Origin: Poa pratensis
Lineage: Eukaryota > Streptophyta > Magnoliopsida > Poales > Poaceae
Assembly (NCBI GenBank): GCA_947311845.1
Contig: CAMZMU010000096.1
Span: forward strand, 18,916,500 to 18,980,499
Direction of reading: 5' to 3'
DNA length: 64,000 nt
Every line of letters begins with the position of its first letter. Position 1 is the stretch's first letter. The translations under genes and the position numbers were made by a program. Under the pieces are notes generated by a model. The model saw nothing but the letters and a program-made list of their open reading frames with translations, made no database searches and had not been told where the DNA came from. Shown one piece after another: positions 21,746-33,400 of this stretch.

Positions 21746-22925
21746 ACTAGTCATGAAAATGAAACCTAGCATCTCTTGATGGATTATTCTCTAGGCTTAT
21801 TAAGTTGTTCTGCAAATAACTCTTCACCCTGGCTCCAACATGAACTCTCGAGTGTCACTTACTTGAGAACTCTAGCATTTAGTACAAAGAATGGGCCGAG
21901 TCAATATCAGAATTAGTGCCCTGGTAACATTGAAAAAATATTAAAACATTGAAAAAAATATCCAGTTCAAAAAAAATTGAAAAAATATTGTCTTTAGACA
22001 GAGTATTAAGACATTTGATAAGATCTGGCATTTGAGGGGTTACACATAGTTTTCTCTCTTTGATTATGCCTGAAAAGGAACATAGACAAATGGAAAGCCA
22101 ACTGCTGCAATAAATTAAGTAGATCACATAAGTAGTTGAACAAAAAAATTACCAATTTAGATTCATCGCTCAATGCACATCTTCTCCGAGCGCGGAAAGC
22201 GTCTCATCAGATCAGTGATGTATCACCGGAAATCCAAACCACGGATATGATGCCTAACTTTTCTACATAATTTGTATTTCCATCTATGTCACCACTACGA
22301 TAGTGTTGTGATTGATCTAGCAAATAGAGTATGCCCAGAAAAAGTCAGCCCGTAGACAATGAACTTCCAAAAAAATTAGAAACATCTTATGTTGTCTCGG
22401 TGCTGTTAATTTCTCAAGGACATTTCGAACGATCAAGAATAATTAATTGTTCGGCGTGAGAGGCCCTGCTTAATTGAGCTAGGAAGTTGCTGCGTAGAAA
22501 GTTAATTTATCCGTTTCGAGTTGTGTAGAGCTGGTAGAGGAGTTTGGACCTATAATAACAGAGTAACAGACTATATATGGCGTTGTCACCAAGGCAGGAG
22601 CGCTACGTGGAATGCAAGTTTATACGAAGTATAGTACTACTGCGCACACAAAGTAAAATAAGAACCCTGATGCAAAGAAATGTAACAGAAAATGTATAAT
22701 AGACACTGCATCATTATGTTTACACAATTATGTAGCCTGAACACGAGAACATTAGAGAGATAGAGAGGAAACACACACTAGGGATATATACGTAGGAAGC
22801 ACACTAGAGAAACAATGTCATTGACCCCCGGGTAGAATTGGGGGCTCCTCTCCATCTGGCCACAACGAATCCCTATTGGTGCGAACAACCTTCCGGGGAG
22901 GCGGACTCGCCGATACATCCATGGA
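21746..22925. other. Intergenic, with a diverged repeat copy
   Basis: No convincing ORF. Low-complexity ttgaaaaaatatt units occur at 21930-21990. The segment 22279-22530 repeats 13640-13915. The part 22840-22925 is moderately GC-rich but has no recognisable exon. Confidence 0.45.
22279..22530 (+). repeat. Diverged direct repeat, copy 2
   Basis: Same blocks and order as 13640-13915. It lacks the small internal duplication of copy 1. Confidence 0.7.
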
Positions 22926-23324
22926 CACTACAAGAAATATGCTAACTGGTGACCCTCCATATTGGTTACTGAATGGTCACGTATTTTCATATGTGACAGT
23001 TTTGTAACAAAAAACAGTTGATCAAAAGCTGGCGGTCAGCAATCAAACTATGTGACATTTTTTATGCAAACTAAAATGTCACAGATGTTATGACCATTTG
23101 TGTTGGTCACTGGCGATCTGGCCTAACCACGTCAGATCCAACGTGGCATGGCTGACGTGGCATAGAATCAACCCAGTCCAGTTTTGTGCTTTACATGGGC
23201 CGAGCCCAACAATTTAGTATATTTTTTCTGTTAATTATTATCGACTACATGGGCCAAGCCCAATATTTTGGCCTTCTTATTTTTGGGCATGGGCAATTAT
23301 TTAAGGTTTTCTTTTTAGCAAGTA

Positions 23325-23455
23325 GGTCCCAAATGTCAGGTTCTGGTATGTGGGTCCCAGGTGGCATGTTCTGTTCCTCGGGTCCTAGCCGTCAGGTTCT
23401 GGTCAGTGGGTCCATACTGTCAGGTTTCGAAAAGTGGGTCCCAATCGTCAGGTTC
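23325..23455 (+). repeat. Subterminal repeat units (gggtcccaNNtgtcagg)
   Basis: About four units of 28-35 bp share gtgggtccca and gtcaggttc. They are related to the long array at 27468-28505. Confidence 0.65.
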
Positions 23456-24003
23456 TAATTTTTTCACAGCTTAAGAATAATTAATATACGTCAGAACTAA
23501 AGTAAAGAGAAAATATTCAAATAACAGCCAAATCACGTTTTATTACAATATTCCAGTCGGATCAGATAGAGAACACAGAAACTCCAAACAGTCATTCACA
23601 TCACAACCAGTATAACCATAGAATCTTACATACCCAGGAACTCACCTAGATAACCATACAAAATTCCAAACTATCACAATATTGCGCTTTACAAATAAAA
23701 CACTCAGCCAGTATAATGCTAGCTACTCTTGGATAACGCTGGAACATGATCTTCAACATGGGCAGAAGTCATCAACAGAGTTCTACCAACACTCTAGGGC
23801 ATTGAAAGTTACATTCACCTACATGAACAGAATGGAATATCAAGTAGTTGTAGTGTTCAAGCGGTTTACAACCAACATGTAGAAGCACAGCAGGAAAGAT
23901 GATGGACCAAATCAAACAACATATATCCAAGTAGTCACAAGTAGCATACACCAAGTGTAGGCTTCAACGAAAGGAATCGCAAGGTAGAGCTCAAGCGCCA
24001 AAC

Positions 24004-24104
24004 CTAAACTGCAGCTCGACGGTAACCATATATGTAGGCGAGCACCACCGGGTACTTGGGCATGCCAAAAAGGAGACCATGCACTCTACAACACTCATGT
24101 GTAC
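24004..24104 (-). pseudogene. Terminal exon of an unidentified gene, minus strand
   Basis: On the minus strand an acceptor gatgcag| at 24105 opens a frame reading GTHECCRVHGLLFGMPKYPV and ending after YGYRRAAV with TAG at 24004-24006. The composition looks like real coding sequence, not random AT-rich DNA. It lies 109 bases downstream of the CDPK-like exon and could be spliced to it. I do not recognise the protein. Confidence 0.35.
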
Positions 24105-24213
24105 CTGCATCAACCAGAGGCACCAAAACTGAGAACTGATAGTAAAATTTACATCAAACAGAAGTTTCCAATATAAGTATGACATATGTGGAGCTTAAAG
24201 TTAAGGTAAGTAC

Positions 24214-24338
24214 CTTGAAGGCAACCTTCTTAAGCTTGTTCATTGCCCTGGAGTGCTTCATTCTACTGATCACCGTAATATCAAGTGGTTTATCTAGGTC
24301 CTGTTCATCCTCTCGAATCCATGGATGGTCTGTGTTCT
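24214..24338 (-). pseudogene. Calcium-dependent protein kinase (CDPK) exon fragment
   Basis: The minus strand encodes [10 protein letters not shown], then [12 protein letters not shown] and [11 protein letters not shown]. This is the end of the kinase domain and the autoinhibitory junction of plant CDPKs (normally DHPWI...[18 protein letters not shown]). CDPKs are Ser/Thr kinases with C-terminal EF hands that act in Ca2+ signalling. The exon stops at a consensus donor (AAG|GTACTT at 24213), as native CDPK genes often have an intron near here, so the piece came from genomic DNA and not from mRNA. The catalytic core and EF hands are absent, so no kinase can be made. It lies about 30 bases from a ribosomal protein fragment in the same orientation. 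Confidence 0.75.
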
Positions 24339-24368
24339 TAATGAATTAGATTGAGATACAGCCAGTTA

Positions 24369-24490
24369 ATGATCTGGATGGGGTTGGCGTCGGTGAGAAG
24401 GTGGGTGATCTCCATGGTGTGCTTGACGATGCAGCCGCATGATCTTCTTCCTGTTGTGCTTGGCCTAGTAGCGCCCTGCCAGAGACGTGT
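24369..24490 (-). pseudogene. 40S ribosomal protein S5 (uS7) gene fragment
   Basis: The minus strand gives LAGRY, a stop, then AK (compare AGRYSAK of plant RPS5). After an internal deletion it gives RKKIM and, in a shifted frame, CIVKHTMEITHLLTDANPIQ, close to the conserved VRIVKHAMEIIHLLTDANPIQ region. uS7 binds the head of the small ribosomal subunit. Only about 40 codons remain, with a stop, a deletion and a frameshift, so it is non-functional. GC content and codon use are far from the AT-rich surroundings, which fits capture by a mobile element. Confidence 0.7.
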
Positions 24491-24806
24491 AGAGCTTCGT
24501 CAACAGCGAGATGACACTTAACATATACACAGGCAGGTCAGGGTTTAAATAACCAAGTCATTCTTGCGGTAAACTGAAGGTGTATTGCATGTAACATGTA
24601 AATCACACCAACAGACATGAGCAGGCAGAAACCGAAAACTAGTAAAGACAGACAGAGGTAGCAGAGTTAGAAACACAAGTGATACATGTAGTTTAGCATA
24701 CCATAACAGTACATCTAAGGAGTTCACTTGGATATATCAAAGAATTCAGGTCGTATCATGAGCAAGTGTTCTCAGGTTATTGTTAACATCAGGTAATTAA
24801 CCGCAA

Positions 24807-25100
24807 ACAATACATATCTTCACTTAGGTGCTAGTGGCGGTTACTGGTCCTAGCTAAAGCAGTGAACTCCCTTTCATGAATTAATATTTAATAGAATAGT
24901 GTCCACGGAAACAAATACAGAAGTACAATGCTTGAGATAAAATCAGAATCTACAATACATATCTTCACTTAGGTGCTAGTGGCGTTTACTGGTCCTAGCT
25001 AAAGCAATGAACTCCCTTTCATGAATTAATATTTAATAGAATAGGTGTCCACGGAAACAAATACAGAAGTACAATGCTTGAGATAAAATCAGAATCTACA
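24807..25100. repeat. Tandem duplication, two copies of about 145 bp
   Basis: Copies begin near 24807 and 24952 (caatacatatcttcacttagg) and run to agaatctaca. They differ at only a few positions, so the duplication is fairly recent. No function seen. Confidence 0.85.
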
Positions 25101-25615
25101 AAGCTTGGAGCATATGCTATAGTAATTGTGGCTACCATATTCATTTTCAGAATGAGACATGTCATATTTTCCAATTTGGTACCCAGAAATGACAAGGAAT
25201 GCAAACAGAGGCAAAAACTCATTTAGCAAACTAAGGTGTCAATGCTTGTGGCGCAATTAATAATCAGGTAATCATTGTATTGCACCATTGAAATAATAGT
25301 ATATTCACTGTAAGAAAAACATTAAAGAACAAACTGAACAAATATAGGTAGGACTGTTCTATCAGATAATCATTTTCTTTGTGTTCATTGCCTTAACAGG
25401 GCTACCAGTCTACCAGCATTAAAAACAGAGATATAATTATACACTAAAAGGGACATTAGCAAGTATACAGAAGTAGCCTGCATCGATCTAAACCTGAAAT
25501 TAGTATGCCAAAAATAGTAACGTGGGCATCAGAAGAGGAGTTGGTCGATTCCAGAGAGACATGAACAACTAGCACACGACACAGGGAAATATAGTTATGC
25601 AGAGAGCAGGAAATA

Positions 25616-26149
25616 TTACCGGGACGTTCCCTGCGAAGCTCGTCCGATGCTCACCTTCTTGTAGAGGTAGTGGCAGACGAGCGGATACAGCGGCGGCCTT
25701 GTCGAAGACGAGTGGATCCAGTGGCAGAGAGGAGGGGATCCGGCGGCGGCCTTGTCGGAGAGGAGGATAACACCGAGGCCTGCTGCTGTCATGAACCTGG
25801 CGCTAGAAGTCGACGCTGACGCGGGCACGCCTGCTCGTGCGCCGTCGCCTCGCAGAGGACGCCGCCCAGAGCCAATCGACGGAGCTGCGCGCTGGCCAAA
25901 GCAGCACGCAGTGCCGGCGAGGGGCCTGGAGGACGCCGGTGCCTCTCTTCTTCCGTCGCGCAGGCACTCGTCGCCGACGTGCTTCTGTCGGTCGCTCTCA
26001 GGTCGCCGTGGCGAGAGAGGATGGGATGGAGGCGGGAGGACGGTGGCGAGAGAGGAAGGGGATGGAGGCGGGGAGGACGGTGGCGAGAGAGGAAGGGGAT
26101 GGAGGCGGGGAGTGGAGACGGCTCTGTGGCGGGGTGTGCTTTGGATATA
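25616..26149. other. GC-rich segment, possible captured 5' region
   Basis: The GC-rich block has long open frames on both strands but no domain. On the minus strand it would lie upstream of the RPS5 and CDPK fragments and might be the promoter or leader of a captured gene. It contains a GA-rich minisatellite (26011-26112). Confidence 0.3.
26011..26112. repeat. GA-rich minisatellite, about three units of 35-37 bp
   Basis: Units share gcgagagagga(a/t)gggatgg followed by aggcgggaggacggtg. The last unit is partial. Confidence 0.8.
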
Positions 26150-26950
26150 AAAGTACCTATTTCATTAGAGATATACCAAGATTTTTGCAAGATTCAAAAT
26201 CTAGGTATGAACTGTCATGTCCACCGTTTTGACAACATTTTGAAATCGGCATAAGGAATTCAAACAAATCAAAAAAAATGGAAATCCTTCATGATGTGTC
26301 ATTGTATGTGACCTAGTTTCGAGAAAAAATTATAAACTTGGAATACATCAAATATTTTATAAAAGTGTTCTCATAAATGAGCTATCATGTACGAAGATTC
26401 ACACCTTTCAGGCCAAATGACGGAGGTTATGGTCACTTTCATGGCATAGTTTGTTAACTGATCTCATCTTGTGCACAAGTGTGCATCTTGGAATGGAGAA
26501 CAATGTTGCCGAAGAAAGTTTTCATCTTCTTGGCACGAAAATTTCATTTTTCATTTCCAGAGTGCAAAAAATGGGGGTTTTTTAATGAAGAACCTACCAA
26601 AGCTATGTTGCAAAATTAGAGCACTAGATTTTTTATAAATACTAGACCATATTTTATGTACAGATAACCAAATGTTTGTGTCTCAAAGAGTGTATATCCA
26701 CCTCTCGTCAAAAAGATAAATTTATGCCGATTGAGTAGGAAGCGGGTCAAATTTGAACTACAGATGTCTCGTAGTTTGCTCATGATTTTTTTTAAAAATC
26801 ATTTTTGGGTACACAAGTAACTATTTCATCAGAGATACAACAATAATTTCACCAGATTCAACCCCTAGCTACGAACGGTCATGTCCGCCGTTTTGACCGT
26901 ATTTTGAAATTGGCATACGAAATTCAAAACAAAATTTGGCACAATTTTAA
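26150..26950. repeat. Diverged direct repeat within CACTA-like sequence
   Basis: 26150-26275 and 26815-26945 share a(a/g)taactatttcat(t/c)agagata, gtcatgtcc(a/g)ccgttttga and attttgaaat(c/t)ggcata, about 665 bp apart. Such repeats are typical of the non-coding flanks of Triticeae CACTA elements. Confidence 0.6.
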
Positions 26951-27467
26951 TACCCAAATTTTACTTTTGGATGTTTGCATTTCATTGCGGCATAATTTCA
27001 AAACCTTGCAGTTTGTTTATCTTGCATTTGAATTTAAAAGAATAATCCAAAAAATTCAAATTCCTTAAAACCCTATGTAAAGCAATATATAAGGTTTGTG
27101 GTATTTTGTTAAATTTTAATTTGACTAAGAACGGTCCATAATAGTCTATAATTACAGAGTACATCTTTACAATTTTTTCAAAATTTATTTGGTTGAAATT
27201 GGAGTTCAAAATCAAATGTAATAAAAGAAAACATAAAAGATAATAAAAAGGAACCAAAAAAAAAAGTACCAGCCGAGCTGGCCCATTAAGCCATTACTTT
27301 ACCGCACCGGCCCAGGCCTGGTTGTGAACCCCGATAACTACACAATACATAACGTATCTTCTTTGATGTATCAACATCAGTTCTATAGCCCAGTGGTAGA
27401 GAACAGAGCAATCGAGGGAAGGTCCTGGGTTCGAGTCCCATCGCGCACATTTTTGCTAATTATTACA
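26951..27467. other. AT-rich to GC-rich transition; tRNA-like motif
   Basis: The sequence is AT-rich up to about 27260. At 27386-27439 it has a box-A-like tagcccagtgg and a box-B-like gggttcgagtccc at tRNA-like spacing. The acceptor ends do not pair, so it is not a tRNA gene. It may be the head of a tRNA-derived SINE or part of the CACTA subterminal region. Confidence 0.35.
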
Positions 27468-28505
27468 CATGTCAGGCGGGATGCGGGCGCGGCGCGTGCG
27501 GGGCTCACATGCCAGGTCAGGTAGACTTGCGGTGGGACCCACATGTCAGTTCGGCGCGCGCGGGACCCACATGTCAGGTAGGGCTGCGGTGGGTCCCACA
27601 TGTCGGGTCGGGCTGCTGTTGGTCCCACATGTAAGGTGGGGTTGCGGTCAGGGGCGGGACCCACATCGCGCACATTTTTGCTAATTATTACACACGTCAG
27701 GCGGGATGTGGGCACGGCGCGTGCGGGACTCACATGCCAGGTTAGGTAGACTTACGGTGGGTCCCACAAGTCTGGGGCGGGACCCACATGTCAGTTCGGC
27801 GCGCGTGGGACCCACATGTCAGGTAGGGTTGCGGTGGGTCCCACATGTCGGGTCAGGCTGCTGTTGGTCCCACATGTCAGGTGGGGTTGCGGTCAGGGGC
27901 GGGACCCACATGCCAGGAGCGGGCGCGCGGGACCCACATGTCAGGTAGGGTTACGGTGAGTCACACAAGCCTGGGGCAGGACCCACATGTCAGTTCGGGT
28001 TGCGGTGGGACCCACATGTCAGGTCGGGATGCTGTTGGTCCCACATGTCTGGTGGGGTTGCGGTCAGGGGCGGGACCCACATGTCAGGAACGGCGCGCGG
28101 GACCCACATGTCAGGTATGGTTGCGGTGGGTCCCACAAGTCTGGGGCGGGACCCACATGTCAGTTCGGGTTGCGGTGGGACCCACATGTCAGGTCGGTGG
28201 CTATGGGTCCCACATGTCAGGTGGGGTTGCGGTCCGGGGGCGAGACCCACATGTCAGGAGCGGGCGCGCGGGACCCACATGTCAGGTAGGGTTGCGACGG
28301 GTCCCACATGTCAGGTGGGGTTGCGGTCAGGGGCGGGACCCACATGTCAGGAGCGGGCGCGCGGGACCCACATGTCAGATAGGGTTGCGGTGGGTCCCAC
28401 AAGTCTAGGGCGAGACCCACATGTCAGTTCAGGTTGCGGTGGGACCCACATGCCAGGTCGGGTTGCTGTGGGTCCCACATGTGAGGTGAGGTTGAGACGG
28501 TGGCA
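27468..28505. repeat. Array of gggacccacatgtcagg / gggtcccaca units
   Basis: Nearly thirty copies of a cccacatgtcagg core occur in about 1 kb, linked by variable gttgcggtggg or gcggcgcgcg spacers. A larger unit of about 225 bp is duplicated at its left side (starting near 27439 and 27664 with cgcgcacatttttgctaatt). The core ggGACCC/GGGTCcc is nearly palindromic, so units occur in both senses. Open frames across the array are repeat artefacts. Confidence 0.85.
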
Positions 28506-28550
28506 ACCGGGCAAGGGCTAAGATTTGGACGTCATGTCAATCTGATGGCT

Positions 28551-28833
28551 TTTTTTTTTAGGCCTCTCGATGGGTAGTACAGCTGTAGTATCTGAACTCG
28601 TGTACAAACTCACACCACACGCACGCGCACAACACACTCACACCCCTAGTACACAAACTAGACCTACACTACTACACACAGCACGCATGTTTTCAGACTT
28701 GACAGTTGTGGCATGAACATGCATGGGAGGCAGCGAGGTGAGGCCCCCATATATTCGCTCCCGTGGGGAGTCGAACCCGGGAGGGGGTGGGTGGCCACTG
28801 CCACTCCTGACCATCGCGCCACAGCGCGTCCTC
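28551..28833 (-). mobile_element. tRNA-derived SINE
   Basis: On the minus strand the element begins gaggacgcgctgtggcgcga, has an A box in tggcgcgatggtcaggag and a B box gggttcgactcc, then a TG-rich body, and ends in an A-run (plus-strand T-run at 28551-28559). A perfect 16-bp TSD, TGTCAATCTGATGGCT, lies at 28535-28550 and 28834-28849. SINEs are transcribed by RNA polymerase III and mobilised by LINE proteins. Confidence 0.9.
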
Positions 28834-29062
28834 TGTCAATCTGATGGCTAATATTTCATTGTCACGGCAACTTTTATGGTGCTCGGATTAGTCGATCTAG
28901 GACCAGTGCTTCTCGGCACCAAATGATGTCGTTCCACATCGAGAGGGACAAGGTTTTCTACGCCACAAATGGATGTACTGAAATTGTTAGTCTAGCTAGG
29001 AGTATTAGAGTTACAGTTCGACGAATAAATTATCTGGATTTTCTATGCCACGAATGATTGTA

Positions 29063-29183
29063 CTCCCTCCGATCCATATTAATGGTCTCAACATTGTCTA
29101 GATACGGATGCATCTAGTCTAAACACTTAACTAGATACAGATTGTATCTAGATAAAGTTGAGACCATTAATATGGATCGGAGG
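29063..29183. mobile_element. Stowaway-type MITE
   Basis: A 121-bp element has near-perfect terminal inverted repeats: ctccctccgatccatattaa on the left and its complement ending ggatcggagg on the right, extending about 28 bp. It is flanked by TTGTA on both sides (29058-29062, 29184-29188), where a TA duplication is usual. The right end seems to lack the last few bases of a standard Stowaway. Confidence 0.85.
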
Positions 29184-29996
29184 TTGTACTAAAATGGACA
29201 TGAGCTGCTCGGTACTCGCGCGTGCAACTGTTGCGTACAGTAGGGCGGCATGGATACGCGGCAAGATCTTTCGCAAGATTTTCACCGGATCCTTGCCAGA
29301 AGTCAACATTCCGTGTTTCATGAATGCGTACAGCTATCTACAGTAGCTACGTGGTGCAAATAATGTTCGACTTGACCTACTGACGGCGAGCAGGCTGGAT
29401 GAGTAAAACCAGCCGGGAAATGCATGCATGCATGCAGTCTGTTCTGTACGGAACGCCGGTAATCGTGCACCGTGGTACAACGGCGGTGCAATGATCATGT
29501 GACTCGGTGAGCAGTACTGGATGGAGGTTGCGTCGGTGGGGCAACGGTCGGCCGAGACAACGTGCAGTGCTGCAGTACTGGCGCCGCCGTACGTTGGCCG
29601 TTGTTGGAGGACGTGCGTGCGCCTCCTGTCGCCGGCGGCTCGTTATCGTTAGATGGTAGTGTTGCTATAGTGAAGGCTGATGATTCCGACCATGTGACTC
29701 AACTACCCACAAAGATCCGGTGATCATTGCTCGGAGTCCACATGGAGTTGACATGGATTAATTATGTTCCGCATATGGAATGTACAGAGTGGAATGATCG
29801 GTGTGGCGTCAAGACGTGCACGGCGCCGACGGCGATCACGTACAAGTAAGTCCATGAAGATTGTGATCCACAAGACCACAATGACAGAAGATAACGCAGG
29901 CAAGGATAGAAGAAAACGGAGTGACTTTTGTTCCTTCATTCGTTACCAGCCGCTGCGCTGGCCCGTGAAAAGATTGAACTTGGCATGCATGCGTGC
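29184..29996. other. Intergenic sequence left of the hAT element
   Basis: No ORF with a recognisable domain. Contains RY-like catgcatgcatgcatgcag near 29420. The last eight bases, ATGCGTGC (29989-29996), are the hAT target site. Confidence 0.5.
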
Positions 29997-30412
29997 CAGG
30001 GGCGGATCCAATGGAGATGCCATGGGTGCCATGGCACCTCAGGCTGCAAGCGGGACGGCCGCGCGTACGCCGCATACGCTGTTTAGCTTAGGCGGTATGC
30101 CACGTATAGCCGCGTATGAGACGCGTTTGTTCGCGGCGCCGCGCGCCGCATAGGCCGATCGTTAGCTCGCTAGCTAGCTCGTTCCCTTGCTATGCTAGCT
30201 TGCTCGCGCCGCGTTGCGTACGATATCACAGTGTAAAGTTGAAACTGCTAGCTCTGTACAGGTTTATAATCATTCAAGCGAGTCGATTAGTACTACAGAA
30301 AAGGAAATCAGCAATAATTCCGACTTTTTAAATATTACAAGAACATCAGTACAACGAAAACAGTGACCAAATGATCCAGACAATCACTCAAACAATAGAT
30401 GAGCCAATAACA

Positions 30413-33400
30413 ATAGATAGCCTGGTCTATCCCTTGCGGCCACCGAAAAGCAATAGATAGATGGCAGTTCAAGGTTAGGAATTTTAGGAAGAATGCTAAA
30501 GGTTGGTGTATTAACATCGAATCTGCTCAAAATAAGCTAAAGCAACAGTTAGTTGCTGAATACGATCTGCTAGACGTTTTGTCTGAAACGCAGACTCTGT
30601 CTCCTAATTCTAAGTCCAGAATGAAAAGTATTTCTTCTGATCTTACAGATATTTGGAAGAGGGAGGAAGTAAAAGCAAGACAAAGGTCTAGGGAGAGGCA
30701 GATTCTGGAAGGTGATAGGAACACTGCGTATTTCCACTCCATAGCTAATCAGAGGAGGAGGAAGAAGCAGATCACCTCTCTGGAAGGACCCAATGGGGTG
30801 GTGGAGGACACTCCAGGTATCATTGATATTGCTGTTCAATATTATAAAATTCTCTTTGGTAGGGAAGATAGGCTTAATATTGACATTGTGGATGATTTCT
30901 GGGATGTTTCCGAGCTTGTCTCTGCTGAACAAAATGATTTCCTTGATGCTGATTTTACTGAACAAGAAGTTAAGAATGTTGTTTTCAGTTCGTATGCTGA
31001 GGGGGCTCCTGGCCCTGATGGGCTCTCTTTTTTGTTTTATCAGCGTTTTTGGGATGTTATTAAGGATGATTTAATTGCTATGCTCAATGACTGGAACCGG
31101 GGGAGCTGGATCTTTTTAGACTAAATTTCTCTCTGCTCACTCTTATTCCTAAGGAAACTGATGCTGTAACTATACAGAAGTTCAGACCCATTACCCTCAC
31201 AAACTGTAGCTTTAAAATTTTCTCTAAATGTGCTACTAACAGACTGGGAGTTGTGTGCGAGACCCTTATTTCTACTAATCAAACCGCCTTCATTAGAGGG
31301 AGGTACATTTTGGAGAGTGTAGTTTCTGCCCATGAAATTATTCATGATGTAGTTAAAAATAAACAATCTGGATTCATCTTTAAGCTCGATTACGAGAAAG
31401 CTTATGATAGAGTAGATCATGATTTCTTGATTAGAGTTTTGGAGTCCAGAGGCTTTAGCCCGAGTGAGTGTCTTTGATTAAAACCCTCTTGAACAATGGT
31501 TCTGTAGGGGTTAGGATCAATGACGTTAACAGTGATTACTTTATCGCCAGTAGGGGAGTAAGACAGGGAGACCCTATTTCTCCTCTGCTTTTTAACCTAA
31601 CTGCAGAAGTTTTTACTAAGATGCTGATGAAAGCTGCTAGGAGTGGACAGATTACTGGTCTGTTAATTAACCAAACTGGGGTGGTCAGTATGCAATATGC
31701 GGATGACACCCTGTTGTTCATGTCTGCCGATGCAGACTGTGCTAGGAATTTGAAGTGGCTCCTGTCCTGTTTTGAACAAATGTCAGGGATGCGGATCAAC
31801 TTCCATAAGTGTGATCTGATCCCTATCAATGTAGACGAGGACCTGGCGCAAACTTTTGCACAAATCCTTAGCTGTAGGCTTGGGCAGTTTCCCTTAAAGT
31901 ATCTAGGGTTCCACTGCACCATAGTAAGCTGAGAAAGGAAGATGTGCAACCTTTAGTAGATAAAATCCTCAAGCAAGCTAGAGGGTGGCGAGGGAAATTA
32001 CTCTCTCATGCTGCAAAGCTAGAGCTTGTTAGGAGTGTTCTAGCTAGTATCCCAATCTATTTGCTGAGTGTGATAAAATTCCCTAAATGGGCTATAGCCC
32101 TAATTAACTCGCAAATGGCTCATTGTCTGTGGGATAACTACGAGGGACACATTAAATATCACTTGGCGATTTGGGGACTGGTCTCTCAGAAGAAGGAGTT
32201 TGGTGGGCTGGGGATTCCAAACCTTGCCGAACTCAATATGTGTCTTCTTGCTTCATGGATTAAAAGGTATCATATGGATGACCATAAACTTTGGAAGCAA
32301 ATTATTGACCACAAGTATGCGGTTAATAACCCCAATATCTTTTGCGCGGATCCTGTGGGTGTTTCTCCTTTTTGGAAAGGAGTCATCTGGGCGGCTAAAG
32401 CTGCCAAATTAGGGTACCGGTGGAAGGTGGGGAACGGTAGGAAAGTGAAGTTTTGGGAGGACCATTGGTTCGGTACTTCGAGTCTTGCTATTCAGTATTG
32501 GGAAATATACATTATTGTTAATGAACAAACTGTTTCTATTGCTGACGTGTGGGATGGGGATCAACTCAAGCTCACTTTTCGTAGGTGTTTTGATCAAGGG
32601 ATGCTGCAACAATGGTTTGAAATTGTACAGATTGCTCAAACCCTGCAGCTTTCCGTCGAGGAGGACTGTCTCCTTTGGAAACTCGAACCTAATGGTGTTT
32701 ATACTGTTAGATCTCTTTATGCCATGGTGAATTTTAGAGGAATTATCCCTGTTAACATTGCCTCTGTGTGGGATGTTCGAGTTCCCCCGAAAATTCATTT
32801 TTTCCTTTGGTTAATTGCCCATAACAAGATTCTCACTAGAGATAACCTTGCTAAAAGGCAACAGCTGGATAACCTAACCTGTGTTTTTTGTGCTGAAAAT
32901 GAAACGGTTGATCATCTCCTCTTTGAGTGTGTGGTTGCCAAAGCCATTTGGTCAGAAGTACAAAAACTCACAAATTTGGGTGCTTCTCCTATGAATATGT
33001 CTGTAATCACAAGTATGTGGAAAGATGAAACTAGATATGTTGTGGAGAATGTAATCCATGCTGCCATCTGTTGGACTTTGTGGCTTGTAAGGAACGATAG
33101 TTTCTTTAACCATACTCCGTGGTCTGGTTTACAGGTCATTTGGGGAAAGGTGGCCTACAACCTTGCTCAGTGGAGCATTCTGCTCAAGGAAAAAGGAAGA
33201 GAGAAGCTGATGGTGATGGTGGGTGCAGTGGAGCTGTTAGCTCGTGCACCTCCACTGCTATCTTGGGATCCTGGCTGAACCTGAAGAGGCTCACAGGCGC
33301 TGAGCTGGTCCTAACTCATGACTCTCAAGAGGTGATCGACAACGAATGGAAAACTACTACTGTTGGTCTGAACAAGAAGCTGCAGGAAAGCGGGCTGATG

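Larger units (their letters stand above)
22926..28505. mobile_element. CACTA-like element carrying gene fragments; only one terminus seen
   Basis: The left edge CACTACAAGAAATATGC at 22926 is a textbook CACTA/En-Spm terminus. Next come short inverted gtgac / gtcac motifs (22947-23110) and gggtccca...gtcagg units (23325-23455). The same gggtcccacatgtcagg motif forms a dense array at 27468-28505, as expected if both are subterminal regions of one element. A terminus reading TTTCTTGTAGTG was not found on the right, so the element may be truncated, interrupted, or two elements side by side. No TNP2-type transposase is present; gene fragments lie between (24004-24490). Confidence 0.5.

Noticed and set aside
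23843..23857. Possible right CACTA terminus (ttgtagtg)
   Set aside because: The bases before it (agtag) do not match the TTTC expected from the left terminus at 22926.
25616..26232. Overlapping ORFs of about 130 codons
   Set aside because: They come from a GC-rich block with a GA-rich minisatellite; no domain on either strand.
27386..27439. tRNA-like A and B boxes
   Set aside because: Acceptor-stem ends do not pair and no cloverleaf can be drawn; it is at most a SINE head or a repeat component.
27845..28521. 187- and 173-codon ORFs
   Set aside because: They are frames across the cccacatgtcagg array with repeating peptide units and no domain.
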